DNA from: JASHUC01 sp035523875
Lineage (GTDB): Bacteria > Pseudomonadota > Gammaproteobacteria > Steroidobacterales > Steroidobacteraceae
Reading direction: 5' to 3'
Length of the DNA: 64,000 nt
Assembly: GCA_035523875.1 (NCBI GenBank)
Contig: DATKPY010000044.1
Location: 1 to 64,000, forward strand
The first letter of the stretch is position 1, and every line of letters starts with the position of its first letter. A program made the translations under genes and the position numbers. Below the pieces are notes generated by a model. It was not told the DNA's origin. It did not search any database and was given only the letters and a program-made list of their open reading frames with translations. Of the stretch, positions 27,426 to 37,700 are shown piece after piece.

Positions 27426-28997
27426 TCACACCCGCCCGGTCGCCGCGGCCGGTTGGGGCAAGCGCTGCGGCCAGTACCCAAGCCCCTGCGGACCCATGCG
27501 GACTGTGCGCGCCATCAGGAACACATCGACGATGGCAAGCGCCGTATAGAACACGACGAATCCCGCGAGCGAGGCGAGCACGCGTGCCGCTGGGATCGGC
27601 GAGGCTCCGAGGAAGGTGGGCAGCACCCCGTCGATCGCCCAAGGCTGGCGGCCGTACTCGGCCACCACCCAGCCGAGCTCCGCGGCGATCCACGGCAGCG
27701 GCAAGCTCCACATCGCGAGCCGCAGGAACCACCGATTTCGCTCGAAGCGATGGCGGCTCGCGAGGTAGAAAGCAACCGCAAAGAGCGCGATGAAATAGAG
27801 CCCGAGCGCCACCATGATGCGGAAGCACCAGAACAGCACCGGTACGTTCGGCACCGTCGACCACGCCGCCCGGTCGATGTCGGCCGGCGTCGCCGCCGAG
27901 GGATCCTTCAGCTGCCGCAGCAAGAGGAGCCCGTAGCCGAGATCGGCCTGATGCGCCTCGAGGCGCAGGCGCGCGGCGGCATCGGAGGGCTCGGAGCGCA
28001 CCCGCTCGAGCGCTGCGTACGCAATGAGCCCGCTTGCGATCCGCGCCCGCGCCCGCTCCACCAAATCATCGATCCCGAGCACCGGCTCATCGCTCGAGCG
28101 TGTGGCAATGAGACCAAGCAGCCAGGGCACACGCACCGCCGCGTGCGTCGTTCGATCCTTCACGTCCGGCAACCCGAATAGCGTGAAGGCAGCCGGCGCG
28201 GGCTCGGTGCGCCACTCGGCCTCGATGGCGGCGATCTTCATCTTCTGGTTGGCGCTCGCGACGTAGCCCGACTCGTCCCCGAGCACCACGACCGACAGCG
28301 CACACGCGAGCCCAAAGCTCGCGGCCACCGCGAGCGAGCGCTTGGCGAGCGCGACGTTGCGCCCGTTGAGCAGGTACCAGGCGCTCACGGAAAGGACGAA
28401 GACGGATCCCACCACGTACCCTGCGGCCACGGTGTGGACGAACTTCGACTGGGCCACCGGGTTGAGGAGCACCGCAGTAAAGGACTTGAGCTCCATGCGC
28501 ATCGTCTGGTAGTTGAACTCGGCCCCGACCGGATTCTGCATCCAGGCATTCGCGATCAGGATCCAGAGAGCCGAGAGGCTCGAGCCCAAGGCCACGAGCG
28601 CGGTTGCGATCAGATGACCGATCTTCGAGAGCCGGTCCCAGCCGAAGAAGAAGAGCCCGACGAAAGTGGACTCCAGAAAGAAGGCCATCAGGCCCTCGAT
28701 CGCGAGCGGCGCGCCGAATATATCGCCCACGTAGTGCGAGTAATACGCCCAGTTCGTGCCGAACTGGAACTCCATCGTGATACCGGTCGCCACTCCCATC
28801 GCGAAATTGATGCCGAAGAGCAGACCCCAGAACTTCGTCATCTGCTTCCAGATCTCGCGTCCCGTCATCACATAGACCGCTTCCATGATGACGAGGTTCA
28901 TCGATAAGCCGAGCGTGAGCGGGACGAACAGAAAATGATAGAGCGCCGTGAGCGCGAACTGCAGTCGAGACAGATTCACCACGGCGAGACCGCTCAT
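27426..28997 (-). CDS. cydA: Cytochrome bd ubiquinol oxidase subunit I (long Q-loop type)
   Basis: The 523-residue subunit oxidises ubiquinol and reduces O2 with very high affinity. His21 (LYHFLF) and a His near 187 (KFVHTVAAGYV), with the Met in FRIMVALG, are the expected heme ligands. IEGLMAFFLESTF carries both proton-channel acids, and ELGWVVAEYGRQPWAI is the diagnostic C-terminal motif. The Q-loop is long (about 130 residues, with KIAAIEAEW), as in E. coli bd-I. It is the second gene of a cydP-cydA-cydB-cydX operon. Confidence 0.96.
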   Translation of the reverse strand: MSGLAVVNLSRLQFALTALYHFLFVPLTLGLSMNLVIMEAVYVMTGREIWKQMTKFWGLLFGINFAMGVATGITMEFQFGTNWAYYSHYVGDIFGAPLAIEGLMAFFLESTFVGLFFFGWDRLSKIGHLIATALVALGSSLSALWILIANAWMQNPVGAEFNYQTMRMELKSFTAVLLNPVAQSKFVHTVAAGYVVGSVFVLSVSAWYLLNGRNVALAKRSLAVAASFGLACALSVVVLGDESGYVASANQKMKIAAIEAEWRTEPAPAAFTLFGLPDVKDRTTHAAVRVPWLLGLIATRSSDEPVLGIDDLVERARARIASGLIAYAALERVRSEPSDAAARLRLEAHQADLGYGLLLLRQLKDPSAATPADIDRAAWSTVPNVPVLFWCFRIMVALGLYFIALFAVAFYLASRHRFERNRWFLRLAMWSLPLPWIAAELGWVVAEYGRQPWAIDGVLPTFLGASPIPAARVLASLAGFVVFYTALAIVDVFLMARTVRMGPQGLGYWPQRLPQPAAATGRV

Positions 28998-29025
28998 CGT
29001 CCACCCCTCTTTGCGCGCGGCACGC

Positions 29026-29178
29026 TCAGGCCGCTCCGCCGCGGAAGAACAGCCACCAAAGCAGGATCAGGGCCGCGAGCTTGATGCTCATGATCCAGAG
29101 CATCTCGCGGCGTACGTCCGCCCGCCAATCAACCGTGTCGGTACCCCGCGCACCGCGGCGCGCCGCGCGACTCAACAT
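29026..29178 (-). CDS. cydP: Cytochrome oxidase putative small subunit CydP
   Basis: This 50-residue protein (start MLSRAARRGARG, then VRREMLWIMSIKLAALILL and WWLFFRGG) has one membrane helix with a basic N-terminal side. The R-E-x8-K-L-A-x-L-x-x-L-W-W-L-F-F pattern and the position immediately upstream of cydA match the CydP family annotated with proteobacterial bd operons. Its role in the oxidase is not established. It ends 28 bases before cydA. Together with cydX it makes this a four-subunit bd operon. Confidence 0.78.
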   Translation of the reverse strand: MLSRAARRGARGTDTVDWRADVRREMLWIMSIKLAALILLWWLFFRGGAA

Positions 29179-29210
29179 CGGATGCACTCCATTTGCGCGC
29201 TATAGTCGAC

Positions 29211-29228
29211 CCTCGGTGCCTACCGAGG
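29211..29228. promoter_or_regulatory. 7-bp inverted repeat upstream of cydP
   Basis: CCTCGGT (29211-29217) and ACCGAGG (29222-29228) are perfect arms around a four-base loop, about 33 bases upstream of the cydP start. It could be an operator or an RNA hairpin in the 5' leader of the cyd transcript. It resembles no FNR, ArcA or other motif I recognise. Confidence 0.4.
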
Positions 29229-29387
29229 CAAGAGAGCGCATGCTTCGAAGCCCGCAAGTGTGGAGATCCCGGCGCACGCGGCTATTCGTAGCTCACGCAA
29301 TACGAACGCGGAAAGTACCTATGGACATCATGCGCACCGGCATGCGCGGATCCCCCTCGGACGACAATCCCTCGAGGAGCATGCGCC

Positions 29388-30836
29388 GTGGATGAATCGG
29401 CTCCAGTGCCTGCTGAGCGCGGGGTCGACCCGCGCACCACGCTTCGGGAGCTCTACGACCGACAGCGCGCCGCGTTTCTCGCGGCTCCTTTCCCGGATGT
29501 GCGGGAACGGCGCCGCAAGCTTCGCGCATTGTCCGCCGCACTCACCGCGCGACAAGGGCGAATCGCGGATGCGGTCAGCGCCGACTTCGGCAATCGTGCG
29601 CGCCCCGAGACTCTCCTCGCGGAGGTCCTCGGCGTGCGACAGGCGAGTGCGCACGCGGCGAGACACCTGCGTGACTGGATGCGCCCGGAGCGGCGGTCAG
29701 TCACCTGGATCTACGGCCCCGGTGCGAACCGCGTGGAGTACGCGCCGCTCGGCGTGGTCGGGGTCGTTGCGCCGTGGAACTATCCGGTGCTGCTCACGCT
29801 CGGACCGCTCGTGGACGTCCTTGCCGCCGGCAACCGGTGCCTCATCAAACCGTCCGAGCTCACACCGCACACCTCGAGCGCGCTGGCGGAGCTCATTACT
29901 GATGCTTTCGGTCCGGAGGAAGTGTCGGTCGCGGAGGGCGATGAGCGCGTAGCGCGCGCGTTCTGTGAACTGCCCTTCGATCATCTGCTGTTCACCGGCT
30001 CTACGCGGGTCGGCCGTGAAGTCATGCGGGCAGCGGCGGAGCACCTCGTGCCGATCACGCTCGAGCTCGGCGGCAAGTCGCCCGTCATCGTGGGGAGCGA
30101 CTACCCGGTCGTCGCCGCGGGGCGATCGACGGCGGTCGGAAAGTTCTTCAATGCGGGGCAGACCTGCACCGCTCCCGATTACGCGCTGGTCACGGGCTCG
30201 CGAGCCCAGGACTTCGCGAATGCGGTCATGTGCGAGGCGCTTGCGATGTACCCCGCGCTCGGCGCGAATCCGGACTACACGACCATCGTCTCCGATCACC
30301 ATTACGAGCGTCTCGAGGCGCTCGTCGCGGAGGCGGAGCGCGGCGGGGCTCGGGTGCTGCGCCATCCCGAGCGGCCCCCGCGCGCGCTGCGGTGCTTCCC
30401 GCCGACCGTGGTTCTCGAGCCCGCACTCGAGAGCCCACTCATGCGCGAGGAGGTCTTCGGGCCGATCCTGCCCGTACTCAGCGTCGCGGCGATCGACGAT
30501 GCGATCGCGTTCGTGAACGCGCGGGCGCGCCCGCTTGCGCTCTATGTGTTCACCCACGATTCCGCGTGCGAGCGCAGGATCCTCGAGCGCACGCGCTCGG
30601 GCGGCGTGATGCGCAATGGCACGATGGTGCAGGTGGCGCAGACGGATCTTCCGTTCGGGGGGGTCGGTGCGAGCGGCATGGGCGCCTATCACGGCCGCGA
30701 CGGCTTTCTCGAGTTCAGCCACCGGCGAGCCGTGCATACGCCGCGGTTGCTGAGCGGCTTCGAGCTGCTTCGGGCCCCTTATGGCAAAACGATGCGCATG
30801 GCACTGCGCGCCCTGGTCGGTTATCGCCCGGGCTGA
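29388..30836 (+). CDS. Coniferyl-aldehyde-dehydrogenase-like aldehyde dehydrogenase
   Basis: The 482-residue NAD(P)-dependent enzyme contains GVVGVVAPWNYPVLLTLGPLVDVLAAGN, KPSELTP, FTGSTRVGREV, the catalytic Glu in LELGGKSPVIV and the nucleophilic Cys in NAGQTCTAPDY. It also has EEVFGPILPV and PFGGVGASGMG. An N-terminal LRELYDRQRAAF and the C-terminal membrane-associated-like helix near ALRALVGYRPG are typical of the coniferyl aldehyde dehydrogenase branch, which oxidises bulky or long-chain aldehydes. It starts with GTG after GAGGAG. It is divergent from the cyd operon and appears to stand alone. Confidence 0.87.
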   Translation: MDESAPVPAERGVDPRTTLRELYDRQRAAFLAAPFPDVRERRRKLRALSAALTARQGRIADAVSADFGNRARPETLLAEVLGVRQASAHAARHLRDWMRPERRSVTWIYGPGANRVEYAPLGVVGVVAPWNYPVLLTLGPLVDVLAAGNRCLIKPSELTPHTSSALAELITDAFGPEEVSVAEGDERVARAFCELPFDHLLFTGSTRVGREVMRAAAEHLVPITLELGGKSPVIVGSDYPVVAAGRSTAVGKFFNAGQTCTAPDYALVTGSRAQDFANAVMCEALAMYPALGANPDYTTIVSDHHYERLEALVAEAERGGARVLRHPERPPRALRCFPPTVVLEPALESPLMREEVFGPILPVLSVAAIDDAIAFVNARARPLALYVFTHDSACERRILERTRSGGVMRNGTMVQVAQTDLPFGGVGASGMGAYHGRDGFLEFSHRRAVHTPRLLSGFELLRAPYGKTMRMALRALVGYRPG

Positions 30837-30939
30837 GGCGGCGCGCGGCCGTCCGCTCCCCGGCCCGGCCCTGTCAACGCGTATCCTCGGTAGCCGTTAG
30901 GGTCCGAATCCGCAACTGCTTGAGTGAGTAACGAATTCC

Positions 30940-32547
30940 GTGACGAGCAGCCTCGGGAGCCCGATCCGCACACGGCACCGGCGCGTTGCGAGCGAACCGC
31001 TGCGCGCCGTCCTCGGGCTCCTCATGCTCGGGGCTCTCACGCTCGCGGTCGCCGCGTGCAGCGCACCCCGCGCGCGCACGGCCGCCGCCGCGCCGCCGCC
31101 GGGCGCGCAGCTCGATCGCGCGGACGTGCTGTGGCTCGATCGGGTGGGCTTCGGTATCGACACCCCGGAGCTCACCCGCTTCGAGCGCCTCGGACGCGCG
31201 CGTTTCCTCGCCGAGCAACTGCGCAGCAGCGCGGCAGCGCTACCCGCGCCGATCGCCGCGCAGATCCAGTCCCTCGCCATCTCTCATTTGAACTTGCCCG
31301 CGACGCTCGCCGATCTCGAGCGCGAGCGGCGCGCCATCCGCTTCATGGCCTCAGGAGTCGAGCGCCAGCAGGCGCGCCAGGAGCTCAACCGGCAGGGTAA
31401 CGAGCTCGCCTACCAGGCGATGCGTCGCGAGCTCCTGCGCGCTGTCTATTCCCCGGCCCAGCTCAAGGAGCAGATGGTCTGGTTCTGGCTCAATCATTTC
31501 AGCGTACACCAGTACAAGGGTGACCTGCGTTGGCTGGTCGCGGACTACGAGGAGCGCGCCATCCGCCCGAACGCGCTCGGCCATTTCCGCGATCTGGTGC
31601 TCGCGACGCTCGAGCATCCCGCGATGCTCGAGTATCTCGACAACCGCCACAACGCGCTCGGCCACGTGAACGAGAACTATGCGCGCGAGCTCATGGAGCT
31701 GCACACCCTCGGGGTGGGCGCAGGCTACACTCAAGAGGACGTGGAGGTGCTCGCCCGCGTGCTCACCGGCGTCGGGATCAACGCGGGTCCCGCACCGCGG
31801 TTGCGAGGCGAACTGCGCGCGCTCTACGTGCGGCGCGGCGTATTCGAGTTCAATCCGGCGCGACACGATTTCTCACCGAAGATCCTGCTCGGCGCGCGCG
31901 TTCAGGGCCGGGGGCTCGCCGAGGTCGAGAACGCAGTGACGCTCATCGTGCGCGAGCCGGCCTGCGCGCAGTTCATCTCCCGCGAGCTCGCGACGTACTT
32001 CGTCGCCGACGACCCACCGCCCGCGCTCGTCGCTGCAATGGCGCGAACCTTCGAGGAGACGGACGGGGACATTGCCGCGGTGCTGCGCACGCTGTTTCTC
32101 TCGCGCGAGCTCGATACGGCGCTCGGTGGCAAGCTCAAGGATCCGATGCGCTACGTGATTTCGGCCGTCCGTCTCGCCTACGATGACCGCCCAATCAGCA
32201 ATGCGCGGCCGCTGATCGGATGGCTGCGCGCGCTCGGAGAGGCGCCTTTCGACCGTCAGACTCCCGATGGCTATCCGCTCACCGAATCGAGCTGGTCAAG
32301 CCCCGGACAGATGAGCCGCCGCTTCGAGATCGCGCGGGCCATCGGCCGCGGCAACGACCACCTGTTCGATTCCGAGGATCAAACGATCCCGCGGACGGCC
32401 GGCTTCCCGCAGCTCTCGAGCCGGCTCTACTTCGCGACCGTCGAGCCGTACCTCGCCCCGCGCACGCGTGCCACACTCGGGCAGGCGGAATCGGCTCCGG
32501 AGTGGAACACGTTTCTCCTTGCCTCCCCGGAGCTCAACTATGAGTGA
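30940..32547 (+). CDS. DUF1800 family lipoprotein
   Basis: The 535-residue product starts at GTG with a lipoprotein signal whose lipobox is AVAAC (Cys near residue 40). The DUF1800 body shows LLRAVYSPAQLKEQMVWFWLNHFSVH, HPAMLEYLDN and NENYARELMELHTLG, and GYTQEDVEVLARVLTG, all diagnostic. DUF1800 proteins are exported, of unknown biochemical role, and are almost always paired with a DUF1501 protein, as here with an 8-base overlap. The C-terminal part ends SRLYFATVEPYL. The pair probably acts together in the cell envelope. Confidence 0.9.
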   Translation: MTSSLGSPIRTRHRRVASEPLRAVLGLLMLGALTLAVAACSAPRARTAAAAPPPGAQLDRADVLWLDRVGFGIDTPELTRFERLGRARFLAEQLRSSAAALPAPIAAQIQSLAISHLNLPATLADLERERRAIRFMASGVERQQARQELNRQGNELAYQAMRRELLRAVYSPAQLKEQMVWFWLNHFSVHQYKGDLRWLVADYEERAIRPNALGHFRDLVLATLEHPAMLEYLDNRHNALGHVNENYARELMELHTLGVGAGYTQEDVEVLARVLTGVGINAGPAPRLRGELRALYVRRGVFEFNPARHDFSPKILLGARVQGRGLAEVENAVTLIVREPACAQFISRELATYFVADDPPPALVAAMARTFEETDGDIAAVLRTLFLSRELDTALGGKLKDPMRYVISAVRLAYDDRPISNARPLIGWLRALGEAPFDRQTPDGYPLTESSWSSPGQMSRRFEIARAIGRGNDHLFDSEDQTIPRTAGFPQLSSRLYFATVEPYLAPRTRATLGQAESAPEWNTFLLASPELNYE

Positions 32548-33760
32548 GACCATCACCCGCCGTCGGCTCCTCACGCTCGCGGCCTCGTCGCTCGCAACCT
32601 GCGGCGTGGCGGGCCGCCTCTATGCCGCGCCGGCGCAGGGGCCGCGCTTCCTGCTCGTGTTCCTGCGCGGGGGTTACGACGCGACGAATGCGCTCGTACC
32701 GTTCTCGAGCAGTTTCTACTACGAGGCGCGACCGCACATCGCCATTGCGCGACCCGATCCCGCCGCGGTGAGCGGCGCGCTCGCGCTCGACGCCGACTGG
32801 GCGCTCGCGCCTGCGCTGCGCGATACGCTCGGAGCGCTCTACGCTCGAGGTGAGGTCGCATTCGTGCCCTTCGCCGGCACCGACGATCTATCGCGAAGCC
32901 ACTTCGAGACCCAGGACAGCATCGAGCTCGGCCAGCCGAGCGGGACCGCGCACGACTATCGATCCGGATTTCTCGGGCGGCTCGTGAGCGCGCTTGCGAG
33001 CGGACAGTCCCCGCCGCCCCCGCCCATCGCCTTCACCGATGCCCTGCCGCTCGCCTTCGAGGGCCCGATCGAGGTGCCCAACCTTTCGCTGCGTGACGGC
33101 GGCGCCCCGCCCTTCGATGCCCGCGAGTCGCAGCTCCTCGCCGCGATGTACGCCGGCCGCCCGCTCGAGTCGGCCGTCGCGAGCGGTCTGGAGCTGCGCC
33201 AGCAGGTCGCCGCGGCAATGGCCGCGGAGATGCGCGCGGCGAGCCGCAACGCGATCAACACCAAGGGCTTCGAGCTGCAGGCCGAGCGCATGGCGCGGCT
33301 CATGAGCGGAACCTACCGCATCGGATTCGTCGACGTGGGCGGCTGGGATACCCACGTCAACGAGGGCGCGCAGGAGGGAGCCCTCGCCGCGAACCTCTCC
33401 GGGCTCGGACGCGGGCTCACCACATTCGCATCGGCCCTGGGGAGCGAGGAGTGGCGCAATACCGTCGTCGTGGTGCTGTCCGAGTTCGGCCGCACGTTCC
33501 GCGAGAATGGCGATCGGGGCACGGACCACGGCCACGGCACCGTCTATTGGGTGCTCGGCGGCGCGGTCCGCGGAGGACGCATCGCCGGTGAGCAGGTGCG
33601 CGTCGCGCGCGCGACGCTCTTTCAGGACCGCGACTGGCCGGTGCTCAACGATTACCGGGATCTGCTCGGGGGACTGTTTCGTGCCCTCTGGGGCCTCTCG
33701 AGCGCACGCTGCCAGCAGGTCTTCCCGCAGACGAGGCCGCTCGATCTCAGGCTGGTCTGA
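32540..33760 (+). CDS. DUF1501 family Tat-exported protein
   Basis: The 406-residue product opens with a twin-arginine-like signal (ITRRRLLTLAASSLATCGVAGRLYAAP) and then FLLVFLRGGYDATNALVP. FVPFAGTDDLSRSHFETQDSIELG, IGFVDVGGWDTHVNEG, and VVVLSEFGRTFRENGDRGTDHGHG place it in DUF1501, a branch of the sulfatase/alkaline-phosphatase-like fold with possible metal ligands in D-H-G-H. No substrate is known. It overlaps the DUF1800 gene by 8 bases, the usual partnership. Confidence 0.9.
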   Translation: MSETITRRRLLTLAASSLATCGVAGRLYAAPAQGPRFLLVFLRGGYDATNALVPFSSSFYYEARPHIAIARPDPAAVSGALALDADWALAPALRDTLGALYARGEVAFVPFAGTDDLSRSHFETQDSIELGQPSGTAHDYRSGFLGRLVSALASGQSPPPPPIAFTDALPLAFEGPIEVPNLSLRDGGAPPFDARESQLLAAMYAGRPLESAVASGLELRQQVAAAMAAEMRAASRNAINTKGFELQAERMARLMSGTYRIGFVDVGGWDTHVNEGAQEGALAANLSGLGRGLTTFASALGSEEWRNTVVVVLSEFGRTFRENGDRGTDHGHGTVYWVLGGAVRGGRIAGEQVRVARATLFQDRDWPVLNDYRDLLGGLFRALWGLSSARCQQVFPQTRPLDLRLV

Positions 33761-33832
33761 GGCGGGCGCCGACCGAGGTGGTCGAAGCGCGAGCGCGTGG
33801 GTATGCTCGGCGCCTCCGCCGCTGGAGGCCTC

Positions 33833-34729
33833 GTGCGCATCAGTCTTCCGCCCCTCCTGAGTCTCGTCGTCGCTCTCGCTCTCGTGAGCCCTTCTGCCCG
33901 CGCATGGGGTCCGCTCGGCCATCGCACGATCGGCGCGATCGCGGATCGCCTTCTCACCCCGCAGGCTCATGCCGCCGTTGCGGCGCTGCTCGCACGCGAT
34001 GTCGACCGCGACGGCGACCCCTCGCACCGAGCCACCCTCGAGGCCGTCTCCGACTGGGCCGATGAGATCCGCGGCACGCCGGCATCTCACCCGCGTTGGC
34101 ACTACGACAACGCGCCGCTCTGCCGGCGGGCAGCGAAGTCCACGTACTGCCCGGACGGTGAGTGCAACACCGAGCAGCTCAAGCGCCTGGTGCGCGTGCT
34201 CGCAGATCCGCGTGCGAGCCTGAGCGAGCGCAACGCGGCGTTGAAGTGGGTCGTCCACCTCACCGAGGACATCCATCAGCCCCTGCACGCCGCCGATAAC
34301 GACGATCACGGCGGCAATGCGGTGCGCGTCGTGCTCGAAGGCGTTCGCACTCGGCGCCCACTCAACCTGCACGGCGTCTGGGACAACGAGCTCGTCCAGC
34401 GCGCACTCGACACGCCCAATCGTCGCCGGCCGCCGGCCGACATCGACGCGCTGGCCGCCGAGGCCGAGCGCGCGCTGCGCACGCAGGGCGAAGGCACGCC
34501 GGATTCCTGGGCAGCGGAATCACGCCGGCTTGCGCGCACCGTTGCCTATCACTACCCGGGCTTCCGCTGCGATCGGCGTGCGGATGCAACGATCCTGCTC
34601 GACCTCAAGTACCAGGCGGTGGCCGAGACGGTGATTCGCGAGCGTCTGCTCATTGCCGGCGCGCGGCTCGCGAGCCTCCTCAACGGAATCTTCGCCGCGT
34701 ACCCCGACGCGGCCGCCACGGCCCGCTGA
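33833..34729 (+). CDS. Secreted S1/P1-type nuclease
   Basis: The 298-residue product starts at GTG 33833 with GGAGG 5 bases ahead, giving a clean signal peptide (LPPLLSLVVALALVSPSARA) that would leave the mature protein starting with Trp (WGPLGHRTIGAIAD). The N-terminal Trp is itself a zinc ligand in this family. Other ligands are in HLTEDIHQPLHAADNDDHGGNAV, DWADEIR and LHGVWDNELV. These trinuclear-zinc enzymes cut single-stranded nucleic acid and remove 3'-phosphates outside the cell, probably for phosphate or nucleoside scavenging. It follows the DUF1501 gene by 72 bases. Confidence 0.9.
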   Translation: MRISLPPLLSLVVALALVSPSARAWGPLGHRTIGAIADRLLTPQAHAAVAALLARDVDRDGDPSHRATLEAVSDWADEIRGTPASHPRWHYDNAPLCRRAAKSTYCPDGECNTEQLKRLVRVLADPRASLSERNAALKWVVHLTEDIHQPLHAADNDDHGGNAVRVVLEGVRTRRPLNLHGVWDNELVQRALDTPNRRRPPADIDALAAEAERALRTQGEGTPDSWAAESRRLARTVAYHYPGFRCDRRADATILLDLKYQAVAETVIRERLLIAGARLASLLNGIFAAYPDAAATAR

Positions 34730-34752
34730 CCGCGGGCGCCACGCGCGAACGG

Positions 34753-37700
34753 CTAGGCGCTCACCGTGCCGCTCTGCGGCCGCGCCCGCGCGCTGCGCGC
34801 GCTGCGTCCCCAGCCGCGCACGTACAGGTAGACGACCGGAGTGGTATACACGGTGAGCAGCTGGCTCACGATGAGACCCCCGACGATGGCGATGCCGAGC
34901 GGACGGCGCATCTCCGTGCCATCGCCATAGGCAAGCGCGAGCGGCAGCGCGCCCGCGATCGCCGCGAACGTGGTCATCATGATGGGGCGGAAGCGCAGCG
35001 AGCAGGCGCGCGCGATCGCGCTGCGCGCATCGAGACCCAGCGTGCGCTCCGCATTGAGCGCGAAGTCCACCATCATGATCGCGTTCTTCTTGACGATGCC
35101 GATGAGGAGGAGGATCCCCAAGAAGGCGATCAAGCTGAACTCGGTGCCCGTCGCCATGAGCGCGAGGAGCGCCCCGAGCCCTGCCGAGGGGAGCGTCGAG
35201 AGGATCGTGAGCGGCTGGCTGAAGCTCTCGTAGAGCATCCCGAGCACGACGTAGATCGCGAGCAGCGCGCCGAGCAGCATGAGCGGCAAGTTGCGCGAAT
35301 TCTGCTGGAACAGGCGGGCCGTGCCGTAGGTATCGCCGTGGATGCTCACCGGCATGTGGATGCGGTTCATCGTGCGCTCGATCGCCGCGAGCGCTTGATC
35401 GAGCGAGACCCCCACCGGAAGATTGAAGGAGATCGAGGTCGAGACCGAGCTTCCCGTGTGCGTGACGCTCACGGGCGTCGTGGCCGTTGCAAAGCGACTG
35501 AAGGCGCTGAACGGCACGACGGTCTCGGCATTGATGCTCACCGCCGCTCCGGTCGAGGTATTGCCGCGTCCGGCGTTCGCGAGCGAGTTCGACGCGAGCT
35601 CGCGCGCCACGTCCTCGGCGATCGCCGCGCTCGAGGGAGTTGCGCCGCTCGTCTTGAACACCGTGGTACCGGCGACGGCCTGGGTCGACTCGGTGCCGCT
35701 CACCGCGCCGCCGGCGGTGCTGATGTAGAGCTCCTTGAGCACGTCCGGGTCCTGCCAGAATCGCGGTGCCACCTCCATGACGACGTGGTACTGCTGCGGG
35801 CTGTCGGGGTTGTAGATCGTCGAGACCTGAGCCTGCGCGAATGCATCGGCGAGCGCGCTGTCGATCTGGATCTCGGTGAGGCCGAGTCTCGAGGCGCTGT
35901 CGCGGTCGACGATCAAGTCATCCTCGAGTCCGCCCGGCTGCAGATCGGTGTCGACGTCGGTGAGCTCGGGCACGTCCTGCAACGCGATGCGCAGCTTCTG
36001 CGACCACTCGCGCAGCTCCGCGAGATTGTCCCCGAGGAGCGTGTACTGGTACTCGGAGTTCGACGCACGCCCTCCGCCGCCGCCGCCGATGTCCTGCTGG
36101 GCCTGCAGGTACGTTGCGACGCCCGACACCGCCGCGAGTTGCGGCCGCAGGCGCGCGAGCACCTGGTCGGCGGAAGCGTTGCGCTCGGAGCGCGGCTTCA
36201 ACGTCACGTTGATGTTCGCACTCGCGCCGCTCCCGAAGAATCCGAAGCTGCCTCCTCCGACCGACCCCGTCACGCTCGTCACCGCCGGGTCGCGTTGAAT
36301 GATCGCGGTCACCTCTTGGAGCTTCGCCTTGATGAGCTGGAAGGAGGCGGCGGCGTCCGCGCGCATGCCGCCCTGCAGCTGCCCGGTGTCCTGCTGCGGG
36401 AAGAATCCCTTCGGCACGAAGATGTACAGATACACATTGAGCACGATCGTCGTGAGCAACAGCGCGAGCATGGTGCGGCGGTGATCGAGCGCCCAGCCGA
36501 GCGTTCGCTCGTACTCCTGGCGGAGGAGCTGGAAGTTGCGCTCGAACGCGCGCCCGATCACGGAGAGCGACAGCGAGCGGTCCCGGCCGAGAAGCCGCGC
36601 GCACATCATCGGGGTCGTCGAGAGCGAGACGGCGAGCGAGATCAGGATCGCGACCGACAGCGTCACGGTGAACTCGCGAAACAGCCGCCCGACGATGCCG
36701 CCCACGAGCTCGAAGGGCAGGAACACCGCGACCAGCGACAGGCTCATCGAGAGCACGGTAAAGCCGACTTCGCGCGCTCCGATGAGCGCCGCGCGCATGC
36801 GCGCCATGCCGTCTTCGATGTGGCGCTTGGTGTTCTCCATGACGACGATCGCATCGTCCACGACGAAGCCGGTCGCGATCGTGAGCGCCATCAGCGAGAA
36901 GGTATCGAGCGAGTAGCCGAGGAGGTACATCGCCCCGAAGGTGCCGAGGAGCGACACCGGGACCACGACCGCGGGAATGAGCGCCGCGCGATGGCTGTGC
37001 AGGAACATGTACACGACCAGGATCACCATCGCCACCGAAATGAGGAGCGTCTGCTCCATCTGCCGCAGCGATCCACGAATCGTCACCGACCGATCGAATG
37101 TCACCGCGAAATCGATCTTCGGGTCGATCGCGGCGCGCAGCAGCGGCAGCTCGCGCTTCACCCGGTCGACCAGGTCGATCACGTTCGCTCCCGGCTGCTG
37201 CAGCACCTGCACGGTGACCGCGGCCTTGCCGTTCCACACCCCGTACGTGCGGATGTTCTCGGTCGCTCCATCCTGCATGTCCGTGACTGCGGCGACATCG
37301 CTCAAGCGCACGGTCGCGCCATTGCGGTTGGCGATGATGAGGTTGCGGTACGCCTCCGCCACGCGCGCATTGTCGTTGGTGTAGATCTGATAGCGCATCG
37401 GTCCCACGTCGATCGCGCCCTTTGGCGCATTCGCGTTCGCGTTCGAGATCGCGGCGGCCACGTCCTGCAGTCCGATGCCGTACTTCGAGAGCTCGAGCGG
37501 GTTCACGTCGATCCGCACCGCGGGAAGCGCGCTGCCGTTCACGTTGACTCCGCCCACGCCATTGAGCTGCGCGAGGCGCTGGGAGATGATCGCGTCGGCC
37601 GCGTCGTAGATCTGTCCCTGGGTGAGCACGTCGGAGGTCATCGCGATCGCGAGCACCGGGAACATGGAGCTGTTGATCTTGCGATAGAAGGGGTTGCGCG

